DNA of 64,000 nt from positions 1 to 64,000 of the forward strand of contig JACHLS010000001.1 of assembly GCA_014204635.1 (NCBI GenBank), given 5' to 3'. The notes below the pieces were generated by a model. That model had not been told where the DNA came from, ran no database searches, and saw only the letters and a list, made by a program, of their open reading frames with translations. This stretch comes from Sporosarcina luteola. GTDB taxonomy: Bacteria; Bacillota; Bacilli; Bacillales_A; Planococcaceae. How positions within the stretch are numbered: the first letter of the stretch is position 1; every line of letters begins with the position of its first letter. The position numbers and the translations under genes are program-made. This document shows positions 55,506-63,935 of this stretch, one piece after another.

Positions 55506-56492
55506 GTGCCATCCATGAAAGCGGCCATTCTTGGCTTTGGTACGGTAGGGGAAGGCATCTATCGGATATTGAAAGAGAAAAGGGATCATATAAAGGAACA
55601 GACAGGTTATACGATTGATATCGTTGCCATTTTGGTGAAGGACGCGAATAAAAAGCGTCTCGCAACTCCGGGTGTCATCATTACGGATGATATTCGTGAT
55701 ATTTGGTCAGTTCCCGCGATTGACGTTGTTTTTGAAGCGATTGTCGGTGAGGAACCGGCCTATACTTATTTATCCGAGGCAATCGAAAAGGGTAGTCATA
55801 TTATTACCGCAAATAAAAAAATGTTTGCTAAACATGGCCCTGCTTTGGTGAAGCATGCCGAATTCCGAGGTGTTCAAGTTGGATTTGAAGCGACAACGGC
55901 AGGGGGTGTTCCCATTATCCGGACGGTGAGCAATCTGATCCAAGGCGATCGGGTTCGACGCATACAAGGAATTCTTAACGGGACATCCAACTATATCTTA
56001 ACGAAGATGAGGGAGGAGCAACTCCCATTCCAACAGGTCTTGCAGCAAGCGCAGGATTTGGGTTACGCGGAGGCGGACCCAACCGATGACGTAAGCGGCG
56101 GCGACGCTTTCCGGAAATTGATGATTCTTAGCTCTTTAGCGTTTGACCGGCAGCCGTTTTGGGAGCATGTACCGGTTGTAGGCGTCGATCATATCGAGCT
56201 CCGCGATGTGCAAGAGGCTTCGAAGAGCAATCTAAGATATCGGCACGTGGCGGATGTATGGATTGATGACCACGGGGACTTGCAGGCAACTGTCGGCCCG
56301 GTGCTAGTCGGAGCCGATCATCCGCTTCACAGCATAGACGGAGTGGACAACGCTGTCATCGTCGACACAGAATATCTCGGCCAACTCACACTTGTTGGGC
56401 CCGGTGCAGGCATGTATCCGACCGGCAGTGCTATGATCAGCGATTTGCTTCATATAGTAAGACAACCGAGCAAAGTGTTGGTGAATCAGTAA
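55506..56492 (+). CDS. hom: homoserine dehydrogenase, short form without ACT domain
   Basis: 328 residues from the GTG at 55506 (AAAGGAAG seven bases upstream; ATG 55515 is an alternative). KAAILGFGTVGEGIYRILKE is the NAD(P)-binding loop; ATTAGGVPIIRTVSNLIQGD and QGILNGTSNYILTKM are catalytic blocks. The usual Bacillus enzyme is about 430 residues with a regulatory ACT domain; this one stops at about 330, so it should be insensitive to threonine feedback. It makes homoserine for O-acetylhomoserine, the MetY substrate, and no terminator separates it from metY. Confidence 0.9.
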   Translation: MPSMKAAILGFGTVGEGIYRILKEKRDHIKEQTGYTIDIVAILVKDANKKRLATPGVIITDDIRDIWSVPAIDVVFEAIVGEEPAYTYLSEAIEKGSHIITANKKMFAKHGPALVKHAEFRGVQVGFEATTAGGVPIIRTVSNLIQGDRVRRIQGILNGTSNYILTKMREEQLPFQQVLQQAQDLGYAEADPTDDVSGGDAFRKLMILSSLAFDRQPFWEHVPVVGVDHIELRDVQEASKSNLRYRHVADVWIDDHGDLQATVGPVLVGADHPLHSIDGVDNAVIVDTEYLGQLTLVGPGAGMYPTGSAMISDLLHIVRQPSKVLVNQ

Positions 56493-56528
56493 AGTGTAAT
56501 TGGTAGTATAAAGATAAATACTTATAAA

Positions 56529-56563
56529 AAGAGAATTGCTTGATATCAGCAGTTCTTTTTTTA
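56529..56563 (+). terminator. Rho-independent terminator
   Basis: AGAATTGCT pairs with AGCAGTTCT and is followed by seven T, after hom. Confidence 0.85.
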
Positions 56564-56585
56564 TTAAAAGAAAGGAAGAAGGAAT

Positions 56586-56996
56586 GTGAAGTTTTACATT
56601 GCATCCAGTTTTTCCAATATCGAAACGGTTAGGTATGTTAGTAAAAGGCTCAAAAGGTTAGGATTCTTCCATACATATGATTGGACTCAAAATGAGAGGA
56701 GCTTGACGATGAGTCAGTTAAGAGATATAGGCCAAAAAGAAAAAGATGCGATTATGGAAGCGGATTTTATTGTCGTCTTATTACCTGCAGGAAAAGGGAG
56801 TCATATTGAATTTGGACTTGCTTTAGCTCAGAATAAAACGATTTATCTCCATTCGCCAAATGATGAGGTAAATAACTTTGAAACAACTAGTACTTTTTAT
56901 CATCTACCAGAAGTGAAAAAATGCAACGGTACCATTGAGAACTTAATTGAGACCATCTCTTTGGTCGAAAAATCGACCGAAGTACTGTTAAACTAA
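56586..56996 (+). CDS. nucleoside 2-deoxyribosyltransferase-like protein
   Basis: 136 residues, GTG start after AAAGGAAGAAGG. MKFYIASSFSNIETVRYVSK, EKDAIMEADFIVVLLPAGKG and SHIEFGLALAQNKTIYLHSP match the nucleoside 2-deoxyribosyltransferase fold; the Glu in SHIEFG corresponds to the catalytic acid. Close Bacillus relatives are unstudied, so base exchange or NAD-related hydrolysis are both possible. Confidence 0.75.
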   Translation: MKFYIASSFSNIETVRYVSKRLKRLGFFHTYDWTQNERSLTMSQLRDIGQKEKDAIMEADFIVVLLPAGKGSHIEFGLALAQNKTIYLHSPNDEVNNFETTSTFYHLPEVKKCNGTIENLIETISLVEKSTEVLLN

Positions 56997-56998
56997 TG

Positions 56999-57040
56999 AA
57001 AAGCAGTAATCCCATTATTAGAGGGAATACTGCTTTTTCG
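56999..57040. terminator. bidirectional terminator
   Basis: AAAAGCAGTAATCCC pairs with GGGAATACTGCTTTT, with T-runs on both strands, between convergent genes. Confidence 0.88.
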
Positions 57041-57058
57041 CTTTTGTTTGTAATTCCT

Positions 57059-58561
57059 TTAACGAATATGCTTTTTCCGCTGCATGCCCTTCGTTTCTTT
57101 CTTCAAAGCCTTGATCAGCGAGACGATCATCAGGAGCATGATAAAGGAGAACGGCAGAGCTGCAATGATAATGGTGTTTTGCAAGGCGTTCAAACCATTG
57201 ACGGACAGCAAAATCAATGCGATAGCCGATTGGATGACACCCCAAGTGATCTTAATGTTGTTTGGTGGTGTCAACGAACCATAGGTGGATTGCATCCCGA
57301 GAACAAATGTGGCCGAATCGGCAGACGTGATGAAAAAGGAAGCTATCAGCAAAACGGCAATGATGGAGATAATAAAAGACCATGGCATATTATGGAACAT
57401 TTCAAAGATGACCAGTTCCGTTGATTCTTTTGCCAAGTCGGCAATTCCTTCCCGTTGGATATTGATCGCGGTCGTGCCAAAAGCGGTGAACCAGAAGGCG
57501 CTAAGCAGCGTGGGTGCCAAGAGTACGCCGACCATAAATTCCCGGATGGTCCTCCCTTTGGACACACGGGCGATGAACATGCTGACAAATGGAGCCCATG
57601 AAATCCACCAAGCCCAGTAAAAGATCGTCCAACCGTCCAACCATTCCCGATTCGCTGCATTTAACGGAGCCGTTCGGAAGCTCATTTGGACTAAATTTGC
57701 TAAATAGCCCCCAATCGAGTCGGTGAACATGTTTAGAATGAGAAGGGTCGGCCCTAGTATGACGACGAACGCTAAAAGAACCAAGGCGAGGATCAGATTC
57801 GCGTTCGAAAGATATTTGATACCTTTGCTGAGCCCCGACCAAGCTGACATGATGAAGAGGACGGTTACAATGGCAATGATGATAAATTGCACTTTAATTC
57901 CGATGGTCACCCCGAACAGATAGTTCAGCCCTGCATTAATTTGAACAGCACCGAAGCCGAGAGAGGTAGCGACACCAAAAGCGGTTGCGAAAACGGCAAG
58001 GACATCGACGAGAATTCCCCAAGGTCCCTCCATCTTTTTGCCGAAAATCGGCTTCAATGTTGCTGAAATTAATCCCGGTTCGTTTTTACGGAACTGGAAG
58101 AAGGCTAACGACAGCGCCACGACTCCATACATGGCCCACACATGGAGACCCCAATGGAAGAACGATTGACGCAATGATTCCTTAAAAGCGGCGTCAGTAT
58201 TCGGTTCAGCAGTCGCCGGACTGACAGCGTAATGGGACAACGGTTCAGCGGCCCCGTAAAAAACTAAACCTATTCCCATGCCGGCAGAGAACAGCATGGC
58301 AATCCAAGTCGCAGTTGAGAATTGTGGACGATCTTCGTCTTTGCCCAATCGAATTTTGCCGAAAGGACTGAAAATGAAGAAGATGCTCAGGACGAGCAGT
58401 ACGGACAGCAGCATCATGTAATACCAGCCGAACGAGGAAGAGACAAAGCTCTTAATGTTCGTGGTGACTGTTTCAAAACTATCGGAAGCGAGGACGCCGT
58501 ACCCGACAGCTAAGACGATCAACCCGATCGTTATATAAAAGACATTTGATATTTTTTTCAT
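57059..58561 (-). CDS. BCCT-family glycine betaine transporter (OpuD-like)
   Basis: 500 residues from the ATG at 58561 (AGGGGGAAAC upstream). Twelve membrane segments; ATWIAMLFSAGMGIGLVFYG and WTIFYWAWWISWAPFVSMFI are the betaine-binding Trp-rich blocks of the BCCT family. It should bring in betaine or a similar osmoprotectant with Na+. Choline or carnitine specificity cannot be excluded. The C-terminus is short and basic (KKETKGMQRKKHIR), a likely osmosensing tail. Confidence 0.93.
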   Translation of the reverse strand: MKKISNVFYITIGLIVLAVGYGVLASDSFETVTTNIKSFVSSSFGWYYMMLLSVLLVLSIFFIFSPFGKIRLGKDEDRPQFSTATWIAMLFSAGMGIGLVFYGAAEPLSHYAVSPATAEPNTDAAFKESLRQSFFHWGLHVWAMYGVVALSLAFFQFRKNEPGLISATLKPIFGKKMEGPWGILVDVLAVFATAFGVATSLGFGAVQINAGLNYLFGVTIGIKVQFIIIAIVTVLFIMSAWSGLSKGIKYLSNANLILALVLLAFVVILGPTLLILNMFTDSIGGYLANLVQMSFRTAPLNAANREWLDGWTIFYWAWWISWAPFVSMFIARVSKGRTIREFMVGVLLAPTLLSAFWFTAFGTTAINIQREGIADLAKESTELVIFEMFHNMPWSFIISIIAVLLIASFFITSADSATFVLGMQSTYGSLTPPNNIKITWGVIQSAIALILLSVNGLNALQNTIIIAALPFSFIMLLMIVSLIKALKKETKGMQRKKHIR

Positions 58562-58795
58562 GTTTCCCCCTATGAAGTTTCGTATTGTTAAAACGACTAT
58601 CAACTATACCAACCCTCTTGAAGGAATGCAAAAGGGTGTGCAGGAGATTGAATGAAAAGGAATCAAGTTTTATTTTTTTATAAAACGAATTTAATCTAGT
58701 CATAGTATAGTCTGAGGAATGTATTTCACCTTGTTCGACTGAAATTATTGAGGGACTGTTAAATAAATAAATTGAGTCTTTTTACCTGGGTGATT

Positions 58796-59059
58796 TCAGT
58801 CTTCATCTTTTATATCCCGGTCGGGCGGAAGCGGTTCATTCCAATAGTCCTCAATTAACCGTTTTGCCGTTTCCAACTGAGAAAAATACAAGGTGAATTG
58901 ATCCTGATTCACTAAAAATTGTTCTCCATCATGGACAGCCCGGATTCTGCCGGTCAAGACGTATTGCCGCACTTGTTCTACCGGCATGCCGATATATTCA
59001 GCAGTCTGCTCTATTGTCATATACATAGGATGTGGCTCCTTCGAAATTTTATTCATCAT
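58796..59059 (-). CDS. excisionase-type helix-turn-helix protein
   Basis: 87 residues from the ATG at 59059 (GGGAG upstream). MYMTIEQTAEYIGMPVEQVR followed by QYVLTGRIRAVHDGEQFLVN is the MerR-like excisionase/AlpA helix-turn-helix (HTH_17). No integrase or att site is near, so it is probably a chromosomal DNA-binding protein rather than part of a prophage. The acidic C-terminus (PPDRDIKDED) is unusual. Confidence 0.75.
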   Translation of the reverse strand: MMNKISKEPHPMYMTIEQTAEYIGMPVEQVRQYVLTGRIRAVHDGEQFLVNQDQFTLYFSQLETAKRLIEDYWNEPLPPDRDIKDED

Positions 59060-59142
59060 TGAGACTCCCATTCTTTACTACGGTACGGAACCAAAAAATG
59101 GGGTACCTTAATTGTAACAAAAAAAGAACTGGAGGAATCCAA

Positions 59143-59514
59143 GTGAATGAAGAAACTCATATGAATCATGGGATGGCAATCTTGTTTAAAGCTGTTTTGA
59201 CTTTTCTTGTCCTCTGGATTGTATTGTCTGCGATTTACAATGTTTCCTTTCTACATTCAACGTTTATTGGCATTGTTCTACTATTGGTCTCGTATGTCGC
59301 AGGCGACATGATGATTCTGCCGAAAATGGGCAATATGGCAGCAACCACTGGCGATCTTGTCATTGGGTTTCTGATTATTTGGGGAGGATTGCTGCTCTTT
59401 GGTTATGGCAACTCGTTTGGAGAAGCGTTACTCACAGGAGTTGTTATTGCAATAGGGGAATATCTTTTCCATTCTTGGTTGTTAAGAACACAGTACACCA
59501 ATAGGCATGTGTAA
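59143..59514 (+). CDS. YndM-family (DUF2512) membrane protein
   Basis: 123 residues from the GTG at 59143 (GGAGGAATCC upstream; codons back to 59032 overlap the divergent gene). Four membrane segments with SYVAGDMMILPKMGNMAATT, the DUF2512 signature of B. subtilis YndM. Function unknown; other members are often expressed in sporulation. Confidence 0.78.
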   Translation: MNEETHMNHGMAILFKAVLTFLVLWIVLSAIYNVSFLHSTFIGIVLLLVSYVAGDMMILPKMGNMAATTGDLVIGFLIIWGGLLLFGYGNSFGEALLTGVVIAIGEYLFHSWLLRTQYTNRHV

Positions 59515-59613
59515 ATATTTGAAGAGGGGCGGCCTGAAATGGTTTGCCCTTCTTCTGTGCATCATGAATTAAACGACCGTCAGACTTTGCAAGAAAAATA
59601 TTTAGAAGATAGG

Positions 59614-59645
59614 TCTCAGGATCAAATTCCTGAGATTTTTTTATT
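59614..59645 (+). terminator. Rho-independent terminator
   Basis: TCTCAGGA pairs with TCCTGAGA (one offset) and is followed by seven T. Confidence 0.8.
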
Positions 59646-59719
59646 TATTTTTTCGTGAGTGAACGATTAGACGAACGTAATCGTATTAAGGGTAAATAAA
59701 CAGTTTGGAGGAGAAAAAA

Positions 59720-59782
59720 ATGAAAGAACTAGTAAATGGAATCCTATGGGAAAGGGTTGCGCAAATTCTTGTATTACAATGA
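59720..59782 (+). CDS. candidate 20-residue peptide, unknown
   Basis: ATG at 59720 follows GGAGGAG at an ideal distance and reads MKELVNGILWERVAQILVLQ before TGA. Too short to judge by composition. It could be a leader or signal peptide, or the start of a frameshifted protein. Confidence 0.3.
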   Translation: MKELVNGILWERVAQILVLQ

Positions 59783-59964
59783 TTACCGCGTTAGTTTGGT
59801 TGTATTAGAAATGAAAAAAATGAATCTCTTGTAAGCAATTTTGATCTTATGGAAGGCAGCTTCTATAAATTTTCACCATCTGTTAAATAAAGACAACAAG
59901 GAGATACCTTTGTTCGAAATAACAGCAATGAAATCAATCACTTATCTAAGGAGGCAATTCTTTT

Positions 59965-60036
59965 ATGAAAAATAAACTATCTGGGGTGTTAGCTGCTACA
60001 GTAGCGTTTTCGGAATTTGCAATCAAGTTGAACTAA
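59965..60036 (+). CDS. candidate 23-residue signal-like peptide, unknown
   Basis: ATG at 59965 follows AAGGAGG and reads MKNKLSGVLAATVAFSEFAI to LN, a basic start and hydrophobic core like a secretion signal. With one base shifted the frame would continue FGICNQVELTTI, giving a lipobox-like Cys, so it may be a frameshifted small exported peptide (Phr-like). Confidence 0.35.
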   Translation: MKNKLSGVLAATVAFSEFAIKLN

Positions 60037-60059
60037 CTACAATTTAAGATGTACTTCAA

Positions 60060-60100
60060 CAAAACCAGTATGACACCGAAAAGGTGTTTTGCTGGTTTTG
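60060..60100. terminator. hairpin terminator
   Basis: AAAACCAGTATGACACC pairs with GGTGTTTTGCTGGTTTT around GAAAA, after the small signal-like peptide. Confidence 0.7.
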
Positions 60101-60221
60101 CTTGTATTTCCACATTTTCTTTACGAAGTGGCTTACTTGAGGTGTTTTTGTTGAGTTTCCCGTTAATCACCAGAAATCTGGGGTATGAATGAGTTGAGAG
60201 AGTAACAAAAGGAGGAATTTC

Positions 60222-62177
60222 ATGCCGCTGAATATTACTCAAAAATTGATCCAATCCCATTTAGTATCAGGCGAAATGGAACCCGGTTCAGAAATTGGCT
60301 TAAAGATTGATCAGACGTTAACACAGGATGCTACGGGAACAATGGTGATGCTGGAGCTGGAGGCAATGGGTGTCAAGCGGGCGCAAACTGAGGCATCCGC
60401 TCAATATGTGGATCACAATGTTATCCAAGTTGACAATAAAAATGCGGATGACCATTTGTTTCTGCAAAGTGCTACCCGCCGTTTTGGTCTTTATTATAGC
60501 CAGCCGGGAAATGGCGTGAGTCACCCGGTCCATATGCAACGGCTTGCAAAACCAGGCAAGACACTGCTTGGGTCCGATAGTCATACTTGTGCAAATGGGT
60601 GCATGGGAATGCTGGCTATGGGAGCGGGAGGTCTCGATGTGGCGCTTGCAATTGCTGGAGAACCGGTTTATATCAAGATGCCGAAAGTGTGGGGCGTCAA
60701 ATTGACGGGGGAGTTGCCGGATTGGGTCAGTGCTAAGGATGTTATTTTGGAGATGCTGCGCCGCTTTGATGTGAAAGGCGGGGTTGGAAAAATAATTGAG
60801 TACTATGGTCCCGGCTTGAAAAGCCTCAGTGCAATGGATCGGCACGTGATTGCGAATATGGGAGCGGAATTAGGTGCTACAACAAGTGTCTTTCCATCTG
60901 ACGAGGAAGTGCGCCATTTCTTGAAACAGCAAGGGCGTGAGGATGATTGGACAGAGCTCGTTGCGGATAAGGGGGCCACGTATGATTTGTATGAGGAAAT
61001 TAATCTCTCTGAACTGGAGCCTCTCATTGCGAAACCATCCAGTCCAGGCAATGTCGTTCCAGTCTCTGAAGTGGCAGGGACGCCGATTTATCAATCATAT
61101 GTAGGATCGTCCGCGAATCCTGGCTTTCGAGATTTTGCAGTCGTCGCCCGGATTGTGGATAATAAAAAGATCAAAGAGGGTATTTCATTCGACATCAACC
61201 CGACATCCCGCCAGTTGCTGACAGACCTTGTGAAGGAAGGGCATATTGCCAGTCTGCTTCAGGCAGGGGCACGTTTGCATCAAGCCGGGTGCAACGGATG
61301 CATCGGCATGGGGCAAGCGCCTGCGACAGGAAGGAACAGTTTACGGACAACACCGCGGAATTTCCCGGGCCGGTCGGGCACGCTGGAGGATAGTGTATTC
61401 CTATGCAGTCCTGAAACAGCGGCCGCATCGGCTTTGACAGGTGTCATTACGGATCCCAGAACACTGGATATGCCGTATCCCAAAGTGTCTGATCCTGAAC
61501 ACCCGACCATTGATACGAAGCTGCTTGCAGAGCCGTTGCCCTTTGAGGAAGCTCAACAGGTAGAATTGTATAAGGGACCAAATATCGCATTGATTCCAGA
61601 AATGGATGAACTTCATGACTCGATGGAACTGCCCATTCTATTAAAAATGGGAGACAATATTTCAACGGACGAGATTTTAGCAGGCGGCGCCCGTGTGTTG
61701 CCATACCGAAGCAATTTGCCGGAAATCAGTAAATTTGCGTTTGAGATCATTGATCGCACCTACTACTCTCGCGCGATGGCCAGCACAGCTTCCGGCGGGC
61801 ATGCGATAGTTGGCGGAAGCAACTATGGACAAGGTTCCAGCCGGGAACATGCAGCACTCGCGCCGCGATACTTAGGCTTGCGCGTGGCGTTGGCGAAGGA
61901 CTTCGCCCGCATCCATTGGCAAAACCTTGTCAATTTCGGCATTCTTCCACTGACATTTGTGAATCCGGAAGATTACGATTCCTTGGAACAAGGAGATGTG
62001 CTTCAACTGACCAATCTGCGGGAATCCATTCGGAGTGTTAATGAATTTGGAATTTCCGTAAAGGGGAAAGTTAAACAAATCCTCGTGCAGCATACGCTGT
62101 CAGAGCGTCAAATCGAGGTGATGCTCGCAGGCGGCATGATTAACTGGGCAAAAGGAAAACAAGCGCAAATGCAATAA
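60222..62177 (+). CDS. aconitate hydratase, short (about 650-residue) type
   Basis: 651 residues, start after AAAGGAGGAATT. Aconitase motifs: KTLLGSDSHTCANGCMGMLA (first cluster Cys), HQAGCNGCIGMGQAPATGRN (two more cluster Cys) and GGSNYGQGSSREHAALAPRY in the swivel domain. It is much shorter than the CitB/AcnA enzyme (about 900) and like the single-chain clostridial/mitochondrial-type aconitase. It should interconvert citrate and isocitrate via a 4Fe-4S cluster; a side role with homologous substrates is possible. Confidence 0.9.
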   Translation: MPLNITQKLIQSHLVSGEMEPGSEIGLKIDQTLTQDATGTMVMLELEAMGVKRAQTEASAQYVDHNVIQVDNKNADDHLFLQSATRRFGLYYSQPGNGVSHPVHMQRLAKPGKTLLGSDSHTCANGCMGMLAMGAGGLDVALAIAGEPVYIKMPKVWGVKLTGELPDWVSAKDVILEMLRRFDVKGGVGKIIEYYGPGLKSLSAMDRHVIANMGAELGATTSVFPSDEEVRHFLKQQGREDDWTELVADKGATYDLYEEINLSELEPLIAKPSSPGNVVPVSEVAGTPIYQSYVGSSANPGFRDFAVVARIVDNKKIKEGISFDINPTSRQLLTDLVKEGHIASLLQAGARLHQAGCNGCIGMGQAPATGRNSLRTTPRNFPGRSGTLEDSVFLCSPETAAASALTGVITDPRTLDMPYPKVSDPEHPTIDTKLLAEPLPFEEAQQVELYKGPNIALIPEMDELHDSMELPILLKMGDNISTDEILAGGARVLPYRSNLPEISKFAFEIIDRTYYSRAMASTASGGHAIVGGSNYGQGSSREHAALAPRYLGLRVALAKDFARIHWQNLVNFGILPLTFVNPEDYDSLEQGDVLQLTNLRESIRSVNEFGISVKGKVKQILVQHTLSERQIEVMLAGGMINWAKGKQAQMQ

Positions 62178-62196
62178 AAACATAGGAGGAGATAAT

Positions 62197-62376
62197 ATGA
62201 TCGACCGCGAGGGTACTTGCAGAGCATGTGAAGGAACTGGAATGTTGGCAGATGACGAAGGCTGGCAATATGGCTGCAGTGTCTGCCACGGCAACGGATA
62301 TTTGCAAAACACGATGAAAGCGCAGAATGAGGTGCGGATTTTGGATGTGGACCACAACAATCGATTGTTGGATTGA
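62197..62376 (+). CDS. 59-residue zinc-ribbon protein downstream of aconitase
   Basis: ATG at 62197 after AGGAGGAG, 19 bases after the aconitase stop. The protein has two DnaJ-type knuckles, CRACEGTG and CSVCHGNG, and then a hydrophilic tail (NEVRILDVDHNNRLLD). One Zn ion is expected. It is clearly a real gene (strong ribosome site, ordered motif, terminator after it) and shares the aconitase transcript. No function is known; a chaperone-like or iron-sulfur helper role is only a guess. Confidence 0.75.
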   Translation: MIDREGTCRACEGTGMLADDEGWQYGCSVCHGNGYLQNTMKAQNEVRILDVDHNNRLLD

Positions 62377-62383
62377 TGGATGG

Positions 62384-62421
62384 AAAAAGGCAGGTTCCTC
62401 AATGGAAACCTGCCTTTTTTA
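62384..62421. terminator. bidirectional terminator
   Basis: AAAAAGGCAGGTT pairs with AACCTGCCTTTTT; it serves both the zinc-ribbon gene and the convergent queT. Confidence 0.9.
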
Positions 62422-62904
62422 TATGAGTTTATCTAGTCGTAATCGTTTATTCAATGTCGCCATAATTGGAATACCTACCGCCATGACAGCAAACTCGCCA
62501 ACCGCGACGAATCCCCAAGTAATCCAAAACGGAAAACCAAGCGCGATTTTCAATTCCCATGCGATGAGGAACATGGTGAAGGTGAACACAAGGGTGTTGA
62601 ACAACATCCGTTTGTATAATCCTCGGATGAATTTTGCCGAAAGAATGGTGATCGATAAGGCAATAACAGATTGGCCGACGCCGAACACTAAATCGATCGG
62701 ACCTAATTCAGAAAAGAGCAGATTGGAGACAAATACCCCAAGCACAACTCCGATCATATACTTCTTATTAAATACGACGAGATGATTGAACATCTCCGAC
62801 AAACGGAACTGGATGTTTGTGAAGCCGAATGGCGCAATCAAAAACGTCACAGCGACATACAACGCAGCGATAATCCCGCTCGTTGCCATTGTTTTGACTT
62901 TCAT
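62419..62904 (-). CDS. queT: QueT-family queuosine precursor transporter
   Basis: 161 residues from the ATG at 62904, about nine bases after AAGGAGA (the ATG at 62910 is too near). Five or six membrane segments; APFGFTNIQFRLSEMFNHLV and GPIDLVFGVGQSVIALS are family blocks. QueT is the substrate-binding S component of an ECF importer for preQ1 or related precursors. The preQ1-I riboswitch directly upstream confirms the substrate class. Confidence 0.93.
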   Translation of the reverse strand: MKVKTMATSGIIAALYVAVTFLIAPFGFTNIQFRLSEMFNHLVVFNKKYMIGVVLGVFVSNLLFSELGPIDLVFGVGQSVIALSITILSAKFIRGLYKRMLFNTLVFTFTMFLIAWELKIALGFPFWITWGFVAVGEFAVMAVGIPIMATLNKRLRLDKLI

Positions 62905-62912
62905 ATTCATTT

Positions 62913-62950
62913 CTCCTTAGTTTTTTATCGTGGGATGGTTACGAACCACG
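62913..62950 (-). ncRNA. preQ1-I riboswitch
   Basis: On the minus strand CGTGGTTCGTAACCATCCCA then CGATAAAAAACTAAGGAG. P1 is CGTGG/CCACG, the loop holds the preQ1-binding C, and the A-rich tail ATAAAAAACTAAGG folds back as a pseudoknot that includes the ribosome site of queT. Bound preQ1 would shut off translation. Confidence 0.92.
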
Positions 62951-63121
62951 TGTAACATTCGCTATGATACCAGTGTTTGCAAGGATTTGTAAATAGCAAT
63001 GTGTAAAGTATGTGTAATTTTAGATGGCTTCAAGAACCTTCCATGTTTCACCTTTCGATTAAGTGAGCATAACGAGGAATAGCTCTCATGTGCAACAGGT
63101 CCTTGTTTGCAAGAAAGGAAA

Positions 63122-63598
63122 TCAGAGCTCCAACACAGTTATTGGCTCATTGTTGCAGATTTCACCGTTTTCACGAAAACCAAAGCTTTCATATAGCTTT
63201 TTGGCGGCTAAGTTCTCGGCTCCATAGGAAATCCAGCAGTACCGTGCAGGCCCGGCAGGAAAAGTGCGTATAAATTCCAAGGCTTTTTTCATTGCTTCCC
63301 GACCGTAGCCTCGGTTCTGGTGGTGCTTGTCAATCATCAGTCGCAAGATGCAATAGCCGTCATCTGCAATTGATGGAATTTCGTATCCGGTGATTCCATA
63401 AGTGATCATCACGAAACCAACTGGCTGTTCGTCCGCATAAATGGCAAACGGAAAGGGATGGCCCCCATTGGTTGCCAAGACATAGCACGAAGCCATGCTT
63501 GACAGATTGGACGCAACGAAGCGGCGTTGCTCTTCCGATACTTCGAGGTTAAATATGGCACGGCGGTTTTCCAATGTAATTTTTCTGAGTGTAATCAT
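63122..63598 (-). CDS. GNAT acetyltransferase, spermine/spermidine type (BltD-like)
   Basis: 158 residues, GAAAGGAG upstream. GNAT blocks: ITLRKITLENRRAIFNLEVS, PVGFVMITYG, LRLMIDKHHQNRGYGREAMK (acetyl-CoA-binding Gln/Arg-x-x-Gly-x-Gly) and AAKKLYESFGFRENGE. It resembles the diamine/polyamine acetyltransferases BltD/PaiA of Bacilli. Exact amine is uncertain. Confidence 0.83.
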   Translation of the reverse strand: MITLRKITLENRRAIFNLEVSEEQRRFVASNLSSMASCYVLATNGGHPFPFAIYADEQPVGFVMITYGITGYEIPSIADDGYCILRLMIDKHHQNRGYGREAMKKALEFIRTFPAGPARYCWISYGAENLAAKKLYESFGFRENGEICNNEPITVLEL

Positions 63599-63935
63599 GC
63601 AAATTCTCCTTTCATTGGCTATTGGTTACGTTGCTTTTAACCGTTTGATAGTACTAGTTATCTCAAAAGAGAGCCGGAATTATCGTAGTAACTATATCAT
63701 AGTTCATCTGGAATTATTCGGCTAATTTGATTTGATTCACAGATGTGCACCGTGTAGTGTAAAAACTCAGCTATTAGCACATAAAAAAAGAGAGAACTTA
63801 CTATTTTTATTGAAGTTTGGATGATTGTTACGAATGACGTTGCCAATTGGAGTGGCTAACTAGCTTCATTGGCACTTAGCTTGCTAAAATAATCTACCAT
63901 TAGTATGCACATGTTTGTTGTCTATCTAAATTATT
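63599..63935. other. intergenic region, nothing recognised
   Basis: No gene, hairpin with T-run or known RNA found. It leads into the third short-repeat array. Confidence 0.4.

Noticed and set aside
58796..59059. Prophage or integrative element suggested by the excisionase-like protein
   Set aside because: No integrase, phage genes or att-like direct repeats nearby; neighbours are ordinary chromosomal genes.
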